Positions 24,141-32,835 of a DNA stretch of 64,000 bases are shown here, piece after piece. The position numbers were made by a program, and so were the translations under genes. How positions within the stretch are numbered: the first letter of the stretch is position 1; each line of letters opens with the position of its first letter. Under the pieces are notes generated by a model. The model was not told where the DNA came from and ran no database searches. It saw nothing but the letters and a program-made list of their open reading frames with translations. Origin of the DNA: JAHEFU01 sp020440645 (GTDB taxonomy: Bacteria; 4484-113; JAFGCY01); the NCBI GenBank assembly GCA_020440645.1, contig JAGRNR010000015.1, forward strand, positions 3,722 to 67,721. The letters are read 5' to 3'.

Positions 24141-24956
24141 TTGGACGCCACCTTTGCATGGATCCTGAGAAACGTCGGCCAGATCGTGGATGTGCTGGCG
24201 GTGGCGATCCTGTTCTACTACATCCTGATCTACGCCCGCGGCACCAAGGTGATGCTCGTCGTGCAGGGCATCCTCGTGATGAGCGGCTTCTACTTCCTGT
24301 GCCAGTACCTGAAGCTGATCACCCTCGTGTTCATCATGGACGCCGTGTTCACGGTCGGCCCGCTGGCGATCTTCATCCTGTTCGTGCCGGAGATCCGCAA
24401 GGTGCTGGAAAGCGCGGGCCGGCGCAGCAGGCTGTTCAGCATATTCACTTCTGACAACCATATCAGCGAGAACAGCAGCCTCGTCGAGGTGCTGACATCC
24501 ACCGTCTACCACTTCGCCCAGAAGCGGATCGGCGCATTGATCGTGCTCGCTGTCAACGACAAGCTCGATGAGTTCATCGTGCCCGGCACGGTTATAGACG
24601 GCATACCGTCCGAGCGGCTGATCTCCAGCCTGTTCGACCGGCACAACCCGCTGCATGACGGCGCGATCATCATGCTGGAGGGGCGAGTGCACTCGGCGGG
24701 CAACTTCCTGCCGATGACGGAGGTGACCTTCCTCGCCAGCGAGTTAGGCACACGGCACCGCGCCGCGGTCGGCCTGACTGAACGCTGCGATGCGATCGTG
24801 ATCGTTGTCAGCGAGGAGCGTGGCGAGGTGAGCATCTCGCACTCCGGACGCCTGGCCCGCCGGCTGGCCGAGGAGCAGTTCGTCGAGCAGCTCAATGCCC
24901 TGCTCGAACCAAATGAGAATTTCGCGTCCAACCTGACCAGGGCGGCGTTGAACTAG
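24141..24956 (+). CDS. cdaA: Membrane diadenylate cyclase CdaA
   Basis: Makes cyclic di-AMP from two ATP. The 271 residues start at a TTG (24141) with GGGGAG upstream. Three hydrophobic helices occupy about residues 12-85. The DAC domain follows with the signature NPLHDGAII (Asp173) and GTRHRAA (203-209), both essential in characterised enzymes. cdaR and glmM lie downstream, the conserved order in Firmicutes and several other phyla; CdaR and GlmM modulate the cyclase there. Confidence 0.95.
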   Translation: MDATFAWILRNVGQIVDVLAVAILFYYILIYARGTKVMLVVQGILVMSGFYFLCQYLKLITLVFIMDAVFTVGPLAIFILFVPEIRKVLESAGRRSRLFSIFTSDNHISENSSLVEVLTSTVYHFAQKRIGALIVLAVNDKLDEFIVPGTVIDGIPSERLISSLFDRHNPLHDGAIIMLEGRVHSAGNFLPMTEVTFLASELGTRHRAAVGLTERCDAIVIVVSEERGEVSISHSGRLARRLAEEQFVEQLNALLEPNENFASNLTRAALN

Positions 24957-24964
24957 GGGGCCGC

Positions 24965-26191
24965 ATGCTTATCCGGAGGATCTTCCACAACTGCGGCCTG
25001 AAGTTCGTCTCGCTCCTGCTGGCGATCACGCTCTCGATCTACGTCGCCTACTTCAGCAACAACCCGGTGCGCTACCCGATCGACCTGCCTCTCAGGGTCT
25101 CCGGCCTTCCGCAGGAGCTGGTTGTCAACACGGAGGACAGCCGCATCCCGGACACCATCAAGCTTGATGTGCGCGGGCCTTACAGGGCGATCACCAATGC
25201 GCAGAAGATGAAGCTGCATGCCAGCATCGACCTGTCCGAGGCCCAGCCCGGCACGCGCACGCTGTACCGGGTGCAGCTGCCCACGCTGGATGACCTGACG
25301 GTGATGGACCACAACCCGAAAAGCGTGACCGTGATGGTTGAGCCACGGGCCGAGAAGACACTCAACATAGAGGTGGAGCGGCGCGGCAACGTGAAGGAAG
25401 GCTATGAGATCAGCCGTGAAGACGTGATCCCGAGCACCATCGCCGTTTCCGGCCCGGCCAGCATCGTTAACCGGATCGTGCGCTGCGTGATTGCGCCGCG
25501 CATCCAGGACCTGGCGGACCGCGACAGCCAGAACATCGTGGTGCGCTTCCAGGACGGGGAGGACCAGTCGATCCCGACGGGCTCACTGCAGATCACCCCG
25601 GAAGTCGTGCAGTACGAGATAGACGTGATCCCCGCCGGTTCGCTGCGCGTGCTGGAGATCAGCCCGCACATCATCGGCGAGGTGGCGGAGGGCTTCCGCC
25701 TCGGCGTGAGCAAGCCGGTGCCGCTCTATGTTCCGGTTGCCTCAGACATCGTGCCGGAGGGGGTGTACTACGTGCGCACCGACCGGATCGACGTGAGCGG
25801 ACTGACGGAGACGCAGGTGTTCAGCGGGCTGAAGATCCAGTACCCGTTTGAGCTGCCGGAGAACAGCAACCTGCCGCTGACCTGCGATGTGAGTGTCGAA
25901 GTGCGGCAGGTGACGGATGACGAACGCCTGATCCCGATTGAGCTCGTCAACCGCCGGGATGATATGGACTACAATATCAGTCCGGAGAGGCTGGTGTTCA
26001 AGTCGGTGGAACTGGCGGAGCTGAGCGAAGAGGAAATCGCCAGCAAGATCAGGGCATGGATAGACGTCGGGGCGATGGAGCCCGGGCAGGTCAAGCGGAT
26101 CCCGCAGGTCGACCTGCCGCTCACGCTGCAACATGTGACACTGGACCGCATGGTCGTCACGGTATCGATCAATCGCAAGGACGCAGAGTAA
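24965..26191 (+). CDS. cdaR: YbbR-domain regulator of the diadenylate cyclase (CdaR)
   Basis: One N-terminal membrane helix (about residues 12-32, FVSLLLAITLSIYVAYF) anchors a large extracytoplasmic part of 408 total residues containing repeated YbbR-type beta domains; typical segments are PIDLPLRVSGLPQEL, NIEVERRGNVKEGYEI and PLYVPVASDIVPEG. In studied species CdaR regulates CdaA activity. It begins 8 bases after cdaA, and its TAA overlaps the glmM ATG by one base, so the three genes are coupled. Confidence 0.9.
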   Translation: MLIRRIFHNCGLKFVSLLLAITLSIYVAYFSNNPVRYPIDLPLRVSGLPQELVVNTEDSRIPDTIKLDVRGPYRAITNAQKMKLHASIDLSEAQPGTRTLYRVQLPTLDDLTVMDHNPKSVTVMVEPRAEKTLNIEVERRGNVKEGYEISREDVIPSTIAVSGPASIVNRIVRCVIAPRIQDLADRDSQNIVVRFQDGEDQSIPTGSLQITPEVVQYEIDVIPAGSLRVLEISPHIIGEVAEGFRLGVSKPVPLYVPVASDIVPEGVYYVRTDRIDVSGLTETQVFSGLKIQYPFELPENSNLPLTCDVSVEVRQVTDDERLIPIELVNRRDDMDYNISPERLVFKSVELAELSEEEIASKIRAWIDVGAMEPGQVKRIPQVDLPLTLQHVTLDRMVVTVSINRKDAE

Positions 26192-27549
26192 TGAGCAGAT
26201 ACTTCGGCACGGATGGAATCAGGGGCAGGGCAGGTACCCTGCTGGCCCCCGAGCTTGCCATGCGCACCGGATACGGGCTGGCGATGGAGCTGGCCCCCGC
26301 CGCGAAGCGGTATGCCCGCGGCAAGCGGCCGCAGGTGGTGGTCGGGCATGACACCCGGCTGTCCGCCGACATGCTGCGCCTCGGGCTGGAAAGCGGCCTG
26401 GCGCTCGGCGGGGTGGATTCACTGGACATCGGCCTGGTGCCGACCCCGGTGGTGCCGCAGGTCGTGATGCAGCGCAAGGCGCTGGCCGGTGTGATGATCA
26501 CCGCCTCACACAACCCCGTCGCTGACAACGGAATCAAGATATTCGGCCCGGACGGGCTGAAGCTCAACAGCGCCACCGAGCTGGCCATCGAGGGCTGGAT
26601 CGACAGGAGTGGGCGCATCGGAGTCGAGGACCAGCAGTTCTTCGGCAGCCTCAGCGAGGAGGATGCCTCGGCGTTCTACCTCAGCCTGCTGAAGAAGGCG
26701 ATCCGTCGCCGTGGCAATGGCCATGTGCTGCGGGTGGTGCTGGACTGTGCCAACGGTGCGACATCAGAGCTGGCCGGCCGGGCCTTCAAGGAGGCCGGGC
26801 ACGAAGTGAGCGTGATCTGTGATGAACTTGACGGTGCTAAGGTGAACGTCAAGTGCGGAGCCACGGACCTCGGCAAGCTGCGCCGGGCCGTCAAGGCCAG
26901 CGGGGCGGAGCTCGGGCTGGCATTCGATGGCGACGGTGACCGCGTGCTGGCCGTCGATGAACTGGGCCGCCCGGTCAGTGGCGACCGCATCATCGCACTG
27001 TTCGCGACCCGCCTGCCGCGCTACCGCCAGCAGGGCGGGGTGGTGATGACGCACATGACGAACATGGGCGTGGAACAGGCGCTGGCGCACCGTGGCGTGA
27101 AGATGCTGCGCACGGACGTCGGTGACATCAACGTGATGAACGCGATGATTGTCAACGGCATCAACCTCGGTGGCGAGCAGAGCGGGCATATCATCATGCG
27201 TGACAAGGCGCCGAGTGGGGACGGGATCCTCGTCGGGCTGCAGCTGGCGGCGATGCTGGCCGGTTCCAGCGAGCCACTGAGCGCGATGGTCAGCGAGTTC
27301 GTGGAGTTCCCGCAGCTGCTGACCAACCTGCAGGTGAAGGACAAGAAGGCCTGGGTGAATGACCGCCGGGTCAACAAGGAACTGGACCAGGTGCGCTCGA
27401 GCTTTGGCAACGTGCGCTTCTACCTGCGCCCGAGCGGGACGGAGAACGTGGTCCGGGTGCTGACCGAGTGCCAGGACCGCAAGCACTGTGAGGATGGCAA
27501 CCGCGCGGCCTGTGCCGTGTTCAACGAGTGGTCGAGCAGGGTATCGTGA
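26191..27549 (+). CDS. glmM: Phosphoglucosamine mutase
   Basis: Interconverts glucosamine-6-phosphate and glucosamine-1-phosphate for peptidoglycan precursor synthesis. I chose the ATG at 26191, overlapping the cdaR stop, giving 452 residues that begin with the family start RYFGTDGIRGRAG. The phospho-serine is Ser106 in MITASHNPV; the metal loop is DGDGDR (from 246); the sugar loop is GGEQSGHI; the phosphate-binding site is RPSGTENVVRV. All are intact. Confidence 0.97.
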   Translation: MSRYFGTDGIRGRAGTLLAPELAMRTGYGLAMELAPAAKRYARGKRPQVVVGHDTRLSADMLRLGLESGLALGGVDSLDIGLVPTPVVPQVVMQRKALAGVMITASHNPVADNGIKIFGPDGLKLNSATELAIEGWIDRSGRIGVEDQQFFGSLSEEDASAFYLSLLKKAIRRRGNGHVLRVVLDCANGATSELAGRAFKEAGHEVSVICDELDGAKVNVKCGATDLGKLRRAVKASGAELGLAFDGDGDRVLAVDELGRPVSGDRIIALFATRLPRYRQQGGVVMTHMTNMGVEQALAHRGVKMLRTDVGDINVMNAMIVNGINLGGEQSGHIIMRDKAPSGDGILVGLQLAAMLAGSSEPLSAMVSEFVEFPQLLTNLQVKDKKAWVNDRRVNKELDQVRSSFGNVRFYLRPSGTENVVRVLTECQDRKHCEDGNRAACAVFNEWSSRVS

Positions 27550-29675
27550 AGCAGAACTTCCGCATAGCATTGATGGACCTGTCGCCCGATGCGGAGCGGG
27601 CGTCCTTCAGCATTGAGCTGCCGGATGCAGTGGTGCAGTGGGACCGCGTGCCTGTGCGCCAGAACCCGGAGCTGATCGGCAGCCTGATCCCGGAACTGCT
27701 GAAGGAATATGATTCAGTGGCGATGCAGGGCATCAGCAGCAGCTTCCGCATCGCCGGCAAGACATACGAGAATGAGCACCTGCGCAACCAGCTCAGGCTG
27801 GATGACTACGGCGGGCGCTTCAGTGACGGATCGGCACTGCTGGCAACGCTGGAGCGCTACATCGTGCAGCAGGCGGCGGAGCAGCTGCCGTTCAGCTTCA
27901 AGCGCAAGTCGATCCTGTTCTTCAGTGGACTGAACCGCTACGGCAGCGCGGAGGTACTGAGCAAATACACGAAGAAGCTGGTGTTCGGCGACCTGCTTTA
28001 CGGCTTCCGGCTCGGCATCCCGATCACCTCCTTCCAGCACCTGGAGAACAGCGCCCCGCAGCTCGTGAAGGCCGTGATGCAGGCCCCGGCAAGCTGGTTC
28101 TGGCCAGCCGCACGGCGCAGCAAGCGCATGATGCCGCGCTTCCAGATGTACTTCAAGCGCGCCGACATCATCATCGGCGGCCTGTCATACTTCAAGCGAT
28201 ACAAGCCGGATAGCCTGACCGGCAAGACGGTGTTCACCAACCTGCGTGACGACCGCGACCTCGAGCTGTTCCGTGAGCTGGACGTGGAGTACGTCGTTTC
28301 GCTGTCACCGAAGATCAGTGGCATCTACACACCGGTGCCGGTGCTGGAGGCAGCCTTCAAGCTGTGCGGCAAGCACAGTGAAAACCATGAGATCGAGGAC
28401 TACTTCCTCAACCTGATCCACCGCATGGAGCTGAAGCCGGACATCTTCCACCTGCGCCCGCATGAGGAGAAGGAGGAGCTGACCGCCCTGCAGCTGCCGA
28501 TCCTGCCGGAGAACTTCACCCCGCGCGAGGAAGTGGTGGAGGTGGCGGAGGATCCCGGCGACGACGTTGCCAGGTTCGCCTTCGTGATCCACCCGCTGGT
28601 GTTCGCCCAGGTGCGCCGCCTGCGCAGCGTGCGCGCGATGTCGCACTTCATGCCGGAGCGCCTGATCGAGGACACGATGGCGCAGCTCAGCGGCTTCCCC
28701 TGCGCGATGATGAAGAACGTCGTCAGCAAGACCGGGGCGCGTGCCGAGGGCGTGCTGTACGCGATCCCGATGACCAGCCGCGCAATCATGCGCTTCCCGG
28801 CGGAGTTCCTCTACAAGAAGCTGCTGGGCGTGGCGGAGGTTGCCAACCAGAAGGGCTGCCGGATCATGGGGCTCGGCGCTTACACCAGCGTGGTTGGCGA
28901 CGCCGGCAAGTCAGTCAGTGAGCGCTCGCCGATCGGCATCACCACCGGCAACAGCTACACCGTGGCCTCCACCATCCGCACGATGGAGGTGGCGGCGGAG
29001 CGCTGCAACATAGACATGTCCCACAGCTCGGCCTGCGTGATCGGGGCCACGGGCAGCATCGGCAGTGTCTGTGCCCGCCTGCTGGCCGAGAAGGTGGAGC
29101 GCCTGTACCTCGTCAGCCCGCGCCCGGAGCGCCTGCTGGCACTGTCCTCGCTGATCGAGAAGGAAACCCCGCGCCTGAAGGGCAAGCTGCAGATCAGCCG
29201 CAACGCCGCGGACTTCCTCGGCATGGCGGACCTGATCATCACGACCACCAGTGCCGTCGACCCTGTTGTGGACGTGACTGAGCTGCGCCCCGGCTGCATC
29301 GTCTGCGACGTGGCCCGCCCGCCGGACATCCGCGAGGAGGAGGCGGCGCGCCGCAATGACATCCTCGTGATCGAGAGCGGGGAGATCCGCCTGCCGGAGG
29401 GTGCCGAGCTGAAGTACGACATCGGGCTGCCGCCGAACACGATCTACGCCTGCATGGCGGAGACGTTGCTGCTCGCACTCGAGCGCCGCTTCGACCATTA
29501 CACGATCGGCCGCGAGATCGACCCGCAGAAGGTCAAGGAGATCCAGGCAATCGGGGACAAGCATGGCTTCGAACTGGCAGATATCCGCAGTTTCGGCAAG
29601 GTGGTGCCGCCTGAGCACTACGAGAAACTGCGCGCTATCGTGGCCGGCCGGGAGAGCCGTTCAGTGGCCGGATAA
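27546..29675 (+). CDS. Two-part protein: quinate-dehydrogenase-like N-terminus fused to an acyl-ACP-reductase-like C-terminus
   Basis: 709 residues from the GTG at 27546, which overlaps the glmM stop (GTGA) and has CAGGG upstream; a GTG at 27528 is less likely. Residues about 1-330 contain KSILFFSGLNRYGSAEVLSK, VFGDLLYGFRLGIPI and RADIIIGGLSYFKRY. From memory this resembles proteins annotated quinate 5-dehydrogenase in Thermus and Firmicutes, whose true activity is unclear. Residues about 370-690 resemble cyanobacterial long-chain acyl-ACP reductase: FAFVIHPL, MGLGAYTSVVGD, GNSYTVAS, a Rossmann motif VIGATGSIGS near 498, TTSAVDPVVD, VARPPDI and NTIYACMAETLLLALE. Cys636 aligns with the acylated cysteine of that enzyme. 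A fatty aldehyde-forming or related acyl-thioester reductase role is inferred. No aldehyde-deformylating oxygenase gene is present in the window. Confidence 0.7.
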   Translation: MKQNFRIALMDLSPDAERASFSIELPDAVVQWDRVPVRQNPELIGSLIPELLKEYDSVAMQGISSSFRIAGKTYENEHLRNQLRLDDYGGRFSDGSALLATLERYIVQQAAEQLPFSFKRKSILFFSGLNRYGSAEVLSKYTKKLVFGDLLYGFRLGIPITSFQHLENSAPQLVKAVMQAPASWFWPAARRSKRMMPRFQMYFKRADIIIGGLSYFKRYKPDSLTGKTVFTNLRDDRDLELFRELDVEYVVSLSPKISGIYTPVPVLEAAFKLCGKHSENHEIEDYFLNLIHRMELKPDIFHLRPHEEKEELTALQLPILPENFTPREEVVEVAEDPGDDVARFAFVIHPLVFAQVRRLRSVRAMSHFMPERLIEDTMAQLSGFPCAMMKNVVSKTGARAEGVLYAIPMTSRAIMRFPAEFLYKKLLGVAEVANQKGCRIMGLGAYTSVVGDAGKSVSERSPIGITTGNSYTVASTIRTMEVAAERCNIDMSHSSACVIGATGSIGSVCARLLAEKVERLYLVSPRPERLLALSSLIEKETPRLKGKLQISRNAADFLGMADLIITTTSAVDPVVDVTELRPGCIVCDVARPPDIREEEAARRNDILVIESGEIRLPEGAELKYDIGLPPNTIYACMAETLLLALERRFDHYTIGREIDPQKVKEIQAIGDKHGFELADIRSFGKVVPPEHYEKLRAIVAGRESRSVAG

Positions 29676-29696
29676 GCCGCTTCGCTGCTGCCAGAA

Positions 29697-29705
29697 TGAT
29701 ATAAT
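29697..29705 (+). promoter_or_regulatory. Extended -10 promoter of the aminotransferase gene
   Basis: TGA followed by a perfect TATAAT at 29700-29705, 22 bases after the stop of the preceding gene. There is no convincing -35. The predicted start leaves a leader of about 40 bases with GGAGGAAG before the ATG at 29755. Confidence 0.6.
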
Positions 29706-29754
29706 TACGCGGCACGGATCCACCCCCTACACCAAACCTGGAGGAAGAAGAGGC

Positions 29755-30675
29755 ATGGCGGAGAGATTTGTCTGGGTCAACGGCGAATTCATCCCTGAGA
29801 GTGAAGCTTCGGTCAGCGTGTTTGACCATGGCATTCTCTATGGAGATGGGCTGTTTGAAGGCATCAAGGCATGGGACGGCAAGGTCTTCAAGCTGGTCGA
29901 ACACATTGACCGCTTCTACGACTGTGCCAAGTTCCTCGGTATAAAGCTGACCCAGACCCCCAAGGAAATGCAGGAGATCGTGCTCAACTCCGTGGCCATG
30001 AACGGGCTGCACCAGGGTGTCTGCTACATCCGCCTGGTGGCGACACGTGGCAAGGGCGACCTGGGCATCAACCCGCGCAAGTGCCGTGAGCACCCGACCG
30101 TCTACTGCATCGCCGCCTCGATCCAGCTGCACCCTGAGGAGCTCTACCAGAAGGGCCTGAGGTGCATCATTTGTGCCACACGCCGCAACAGCGTGCAGAG
30201 CCTGCCGGGCAGCGTGAAGTCGCTGAACTACATCAACAACATCCTCGGTGTGATGGAAGCCAACCGGGCCGGTGCCGATGAGGGCATCATGCTCAACCTC
30301 GACGGTTACGTCGTGGAGGGCACTGCGGAGAACCTGTTCTTCGCCAAGCACGGCGTGATCCATACCCCGGAGCTGAGCACGGGCGCGCTGGCAGGCATCA
30401 CCCGCGCCAGCATCATCGAAATCGCCAAGCGCAAGAACTACGAGGTCCGCGAGGGCCTGTATACGGTGTTCGACCTGTACACCGCGGATGAGGTCTGGAT
30501 GACCGGCACGGGCGCTGACCTGATCCCCGTGGTGGACATCCAGGACCGTGAGGTCGGCAATGGCAAGCCGGGCCCGATCTTCGTGGACCTGCGCAGCGCC
30601 TGGATGGATTACGTCAACGAGCCGGAGCACCATTCAGTGGTCCCGTCCCGTGAAAGCGTGATCGCCGGCGGCTGA
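29755..30675 (+). CDS. ilvE: Branched-chain amino acid aminotransferase (class IV PLP enzyme)
   Basis: Transfers amino groups between Glu and Leu, Ile or Val. The 306 residues begin ERFVWVNGEFIPESEASVSV, then FDHGILYGDGLFEGIK. The PLP lysine is Lys155 in GSVKSLNYINN. Further family motifs are DEGIMLNLDGYVVEGTAENL and EVWMTGTGADLIPVVDI. The ATG at 29755 has a strong GGAGG upstream; an in-frame region before it lies inside the preceding gene. Class IV also includes D-amino-acid and aminodeoxychorismate enzymes, but the motifs fit the IlvE group best. Confidence 0.92.
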   Translation: MAERFVWVNGEFIPESEASVSVFDHGILYGDGLFEGIKAWDGKVFKLVEHIDRFYDCAKFLGIKLTQTPKEMQEIVLNSVAMNGLHQGVCYIRLVATRGKGDLGINPRKCREHPTVYCIAASIQLHPEELYQKGLRCIICATRRNSVQSLPGSVKSLNYINNILGVMEANRAGADEGIMLNLDGYVVEGTAENLFFAKHGVIHTPELSTGALAGITRASIIEIAKRKNYEVREGLYTVFDLYTADEVWMTGTGADLIPVVDIQDREVGNGKPGPIFVDLRSAWMDYVNEPEHHSVVPSRESVIAGG

Positions 30676-30686
30676 TCTGCCGGGGC

Positions 30687-30695
30687 TGGTATAAT
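30687..30695 (+). promoter_or_regulatory. Extended -10 promoter of tRNA-Val
   Basis: TGG followed by a perfect TATAAT at 30690-30695. The mature tRNA begins 12 bases further on. No -35 hexamer is recognisable. Confidence 0.6.
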
Positions 30696-30707
30696 CCGCA
30701 ACCTTAG

Positions 30708-30780
30708 GGGCGTGTAGCTCAGTTGGAAGAGCAACTGGTTTACACCCAGTAGGTCGGGGGTTCGAGCCCCTCCGCGCCCA
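30708..30780 (+). tRNA. tRNA-Val, anticodon UAC
   Basis: A full cloverleaf of 73 bases. Acceptor GGGCGTG pairs with CGCGCCC (one G-U pair), discriminator A at 30780; D-arm GCTC/GAGC; anticodon stem ACTGG/CCAGT around loop TTTACAC with anticodon TAC; T-arm GGGGG/CCCTC around TTCGAGC. The CCA end is not encoded. A 16-bp perfect palindrome follows 30 bases downstream. Confidence 0.96.
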
Positions 30781-30809
30781 TATTCACACCACAAGCCACT
30801 GTGCATTTG

Positions 30810-30825
30810 GCACAGCCGGCTGTGC
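30810..30825. promoter_or_regulatory. 16-bp perfect palindrome before the CotH-like lipoprotein gene
   Basis: GCACAGCCGGCTGTGC is self-complementary over all 16 bases. It ends 9 bases before the TATAAT at 30835 and so covers the -35 region of the next gene. This position suits an operator. It also lies 30 bases after tRNA-Val, but has no T-tract for an intrinsic terminator. Confidence 0.45.
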
Positions 30826-30834
30826 TGCGCCTCC

Positions 30835-30840
30835 TATAAT
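30835..30840 (+). promoter_or_regulatory. -10 box placed for a leaderless transcript of the CotH-like gene
   Basis: A perfect TATAAT ends 8 bases before the ATG at 30849, so transcription should begin within one or two bases of the start codon. No ribosome-binding site fits between them. Confidence 0.55.
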
Positions 30841-30848
30841 CTGCTTTC

Positions 30849-32831
30849 ATGCGTTACCTGATTGCAACCGGCCTCACGGCGCTCATGGCCTGCCTGCTTT
30901 GCGGCTGCCCCAGTGGCTGCCAGCAGCAGGGCACGCAGCAGGCGAAGACAGGTGGAACCTCATCCTCCGTCCCGGCAAGTGGCAAGTCCAGCGAAGTGCT
31001 GCGCAGCAGTGAAGTCTCACTGCGGCTGGCCGGCTCCTATGAATCCAGCGGCTCCGCCAACTACAGCCGCAGCGGTGCGATGGTGCTCGGCGGGGAGGAG
31101 CCCTCCTCGGTCACCTATGAGATCGGTCGGCTGCGCAATGGCGACCAGCTGGACAAGCTGATCCTGGACCTCGGCCGTGGCCGGCAGGATGGCAGCGAGT
31201 GCAGCCTGAAGATCGCGCTGGCCGGGGCTGATGCCTGGCAGGAGTTTCCCTTGTCAGCGCTGGACCATCCGCAGGAGGTGCTGCTGTCGGACCGCGGGAT
31301 CAGTGCCACGAATGACGCCGCGATCTTCCTGCGCCTGGAATGCAAGGCTGGCAACGGCGTGGAGATCCGTGACATCACGGCCTTCATGGTGCTGTCCAGC
31401 CAGGATGCGGCGCGCATCGAGGTGGATGTACCCGCCACTGATGCACGGGAGGTTGACATCCGCATCCCGATGCGCGCGCTGGACGCCGACGGGCGTGTTG
31501 CCACCGGCTACAGCGGGCTGGCTGAGATGGACGTGGTGCGCGATGAGCATGTGATGCGCATCCCACTGGCCTTCAGCGAGGGACTGACGGACACCACATT
31601 CAAGCTGTCCGAGCTGGGGACATATGACGTGCAGTTCCGCTGCGACCTGCAGGAACCGATCCTGACGGCAATTGACATCTACGATGCGGTGCTGCCGGTC
31701 TATGAGATCAAGCTGCAGCAGGCCAGGCCGATCCGCTTCGACTCGCTGGACTTCCCGGCGCTCGATACCTTCGGTTCGATCAGCACCCCGCAGTCCGGCA
31801 CGGTGCGCGCCGTTGTCAACGGGCTGCCGCTGGAGCGCAGTGAATCAACCCACCGGCCGCTGTTCGTGCAACTGCCGGAAGGGATGCAGGATGACGGACT
31901 GGGCTACAGCCGCAAGGCCGCCGAGCTCAGGCATGCGGAGTTCGACCCGCTGCAGTTGCGGGACCTGCTGGCCGGAGTGGTGGCGGACAGGGCAGGGGTG
32001 GAGCACCTGCGCAAGCGGGCCGTGCACCTGCGGGTGAACGGCGTATACCAGGGCGTGTACATTGATGCGGAAGTGCCGGATGCGGCATGGATGGCCAGCC
32101 GCGGGTTGGCGGATGATGCGGAGCTGTACCTGATGCAGGGGGCTGGCGGGCTCAATCCGCGTGAGGACCTGCGCTTCTATGATGAATTGATGTTGCGTGT
32201 GCGTGCGCCGCAGGGCGGGATGCAGCAGCTCAATGACAAGCTGACCGAGGCCGGCCGGCTGTACATTGACGCCCCGCAGGAGGAACGCTTCGGCGGCATT
32301 GGCGCGATGTTTGACAACGCGAAACTGGCGGACTACTTCCTGCTGCTGTCATTCTGCTCGGCAAATGACAACTACCGGCGGGACTATGGCGTGATCGACC
32401 CGGGCAGCGGCGGGCTGTGGAGCATGCTGCCAACGGGGATGTCACTGACTTTCGGGATCACCGGCCTGAACAACCCCTATGCCGACCCGGAAGGCTTCGT
32501 GCCGGCGAATGAGCTGGACATGGTTGGCAGCATCGAGGACAACATCGTGCTGCGCGCCTTCCTCAGCAGCAACGAGGGCCAGGAACTGGTCTACGAACGG
32601 ATGAAGGAACTGATGGCAGGATCACTGTCAGAGGACAGCCTGACAAGTGAAGCGGACAGGCTGTGGGCCACGATGAAGGCCGAAATGCTGGCTGATCCGC
32701 ACGTCGGTTTTGGCGAGGCAGAGCTGGAGCAGCAGCTGGAGCTGCTGCATGGCAACATCCGCGAGCACTGGCAGTTCATGCGCTCAGAGGCGAATGACAT
32801 GCCGGATGACCACTCCGGCCACGACCACTAG
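30849..32831 (+). CDS. Lipoprotein with a degenerate CotH-kinase-like domain
   Basis: 660 residues. A signal peptide with lipobox LLCGC (acylated Cys near 20) is followed by a Ser/Thr/Gly linker. Residues about 55-300 look like beta-rich domains without a recognised family. Residues about 310-590 resemble the CotH kinase fold: HLRVNGVYQGVYIDAEV, then NAKLADYFLLLSFCSANDNY, and LWSMLPTGMSLTFG. In active CotH proteins the last motif carries metal-binding aspartates (of the type LPWDxDxTFG); here these positions are Thr, Gly and Ser. The domain may therefore be a pseudokinase or a binding module. The C-terminus is His/Asp-rich (DDHSGHDH). It ends 4 bases from the convergent hydratase gene. Confidence 0.65.
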   Translation: MRYLIATGLTALMACLLCGCPSGCQQQGTQQAKTGGTSSSVPASGKSSEVLRSSEVSLRLAGSYESSGSANYSRSGAMVLGGEEPSSVTYEIGRLRNGDQLDKLILDLGRGRQDGSECSLKIALAGADAWQEFPLSALDHPQEVLLSDRGISATNDAAIFLRLECKAGNGVEIRDITAFMVLSSQDAARIEVDVPATDAREVDIRIPMRALDADGRVATGYSGLAEMDVVRDEHVMRIPLAFSEGLTDTTFKLSELGTYDVQFRCDLQEPILTAIDIYDAVLPVYEIKLQQARPIRFDSLDFPALDTFGSISTPQSGTVRAVVNGLPLERSESTHRPLFVQLPEGMQDDGLGYSRKAAELRHAEFDPLQLRDLLAGVVADRAGVEHLRKRAVHLRVNGVYQGVYIDAEVPDAAWMASRGLADDAELYLMQGAGGLNPREDLRFYDELMLRVRAPQGGMQQLNDKLTEAGRLYIDAPQEERFGGIGAMFDNAKLADYFLLLSFCSANDNYRRDYGVIDPGSGGLWSMLPTGMSLTFGITGLNNPYADPEGFVPANELDMVGSIEDNIVLRAFLSSNEGQELVYERMKELMAGSLSEDSLTSEADRLWATMKAEMLADPHVGFGEAELEQQLELLHGNIREHWQFMRSEANDMPDDHSGHDH

Positions 32832-32835
32832 CGGC

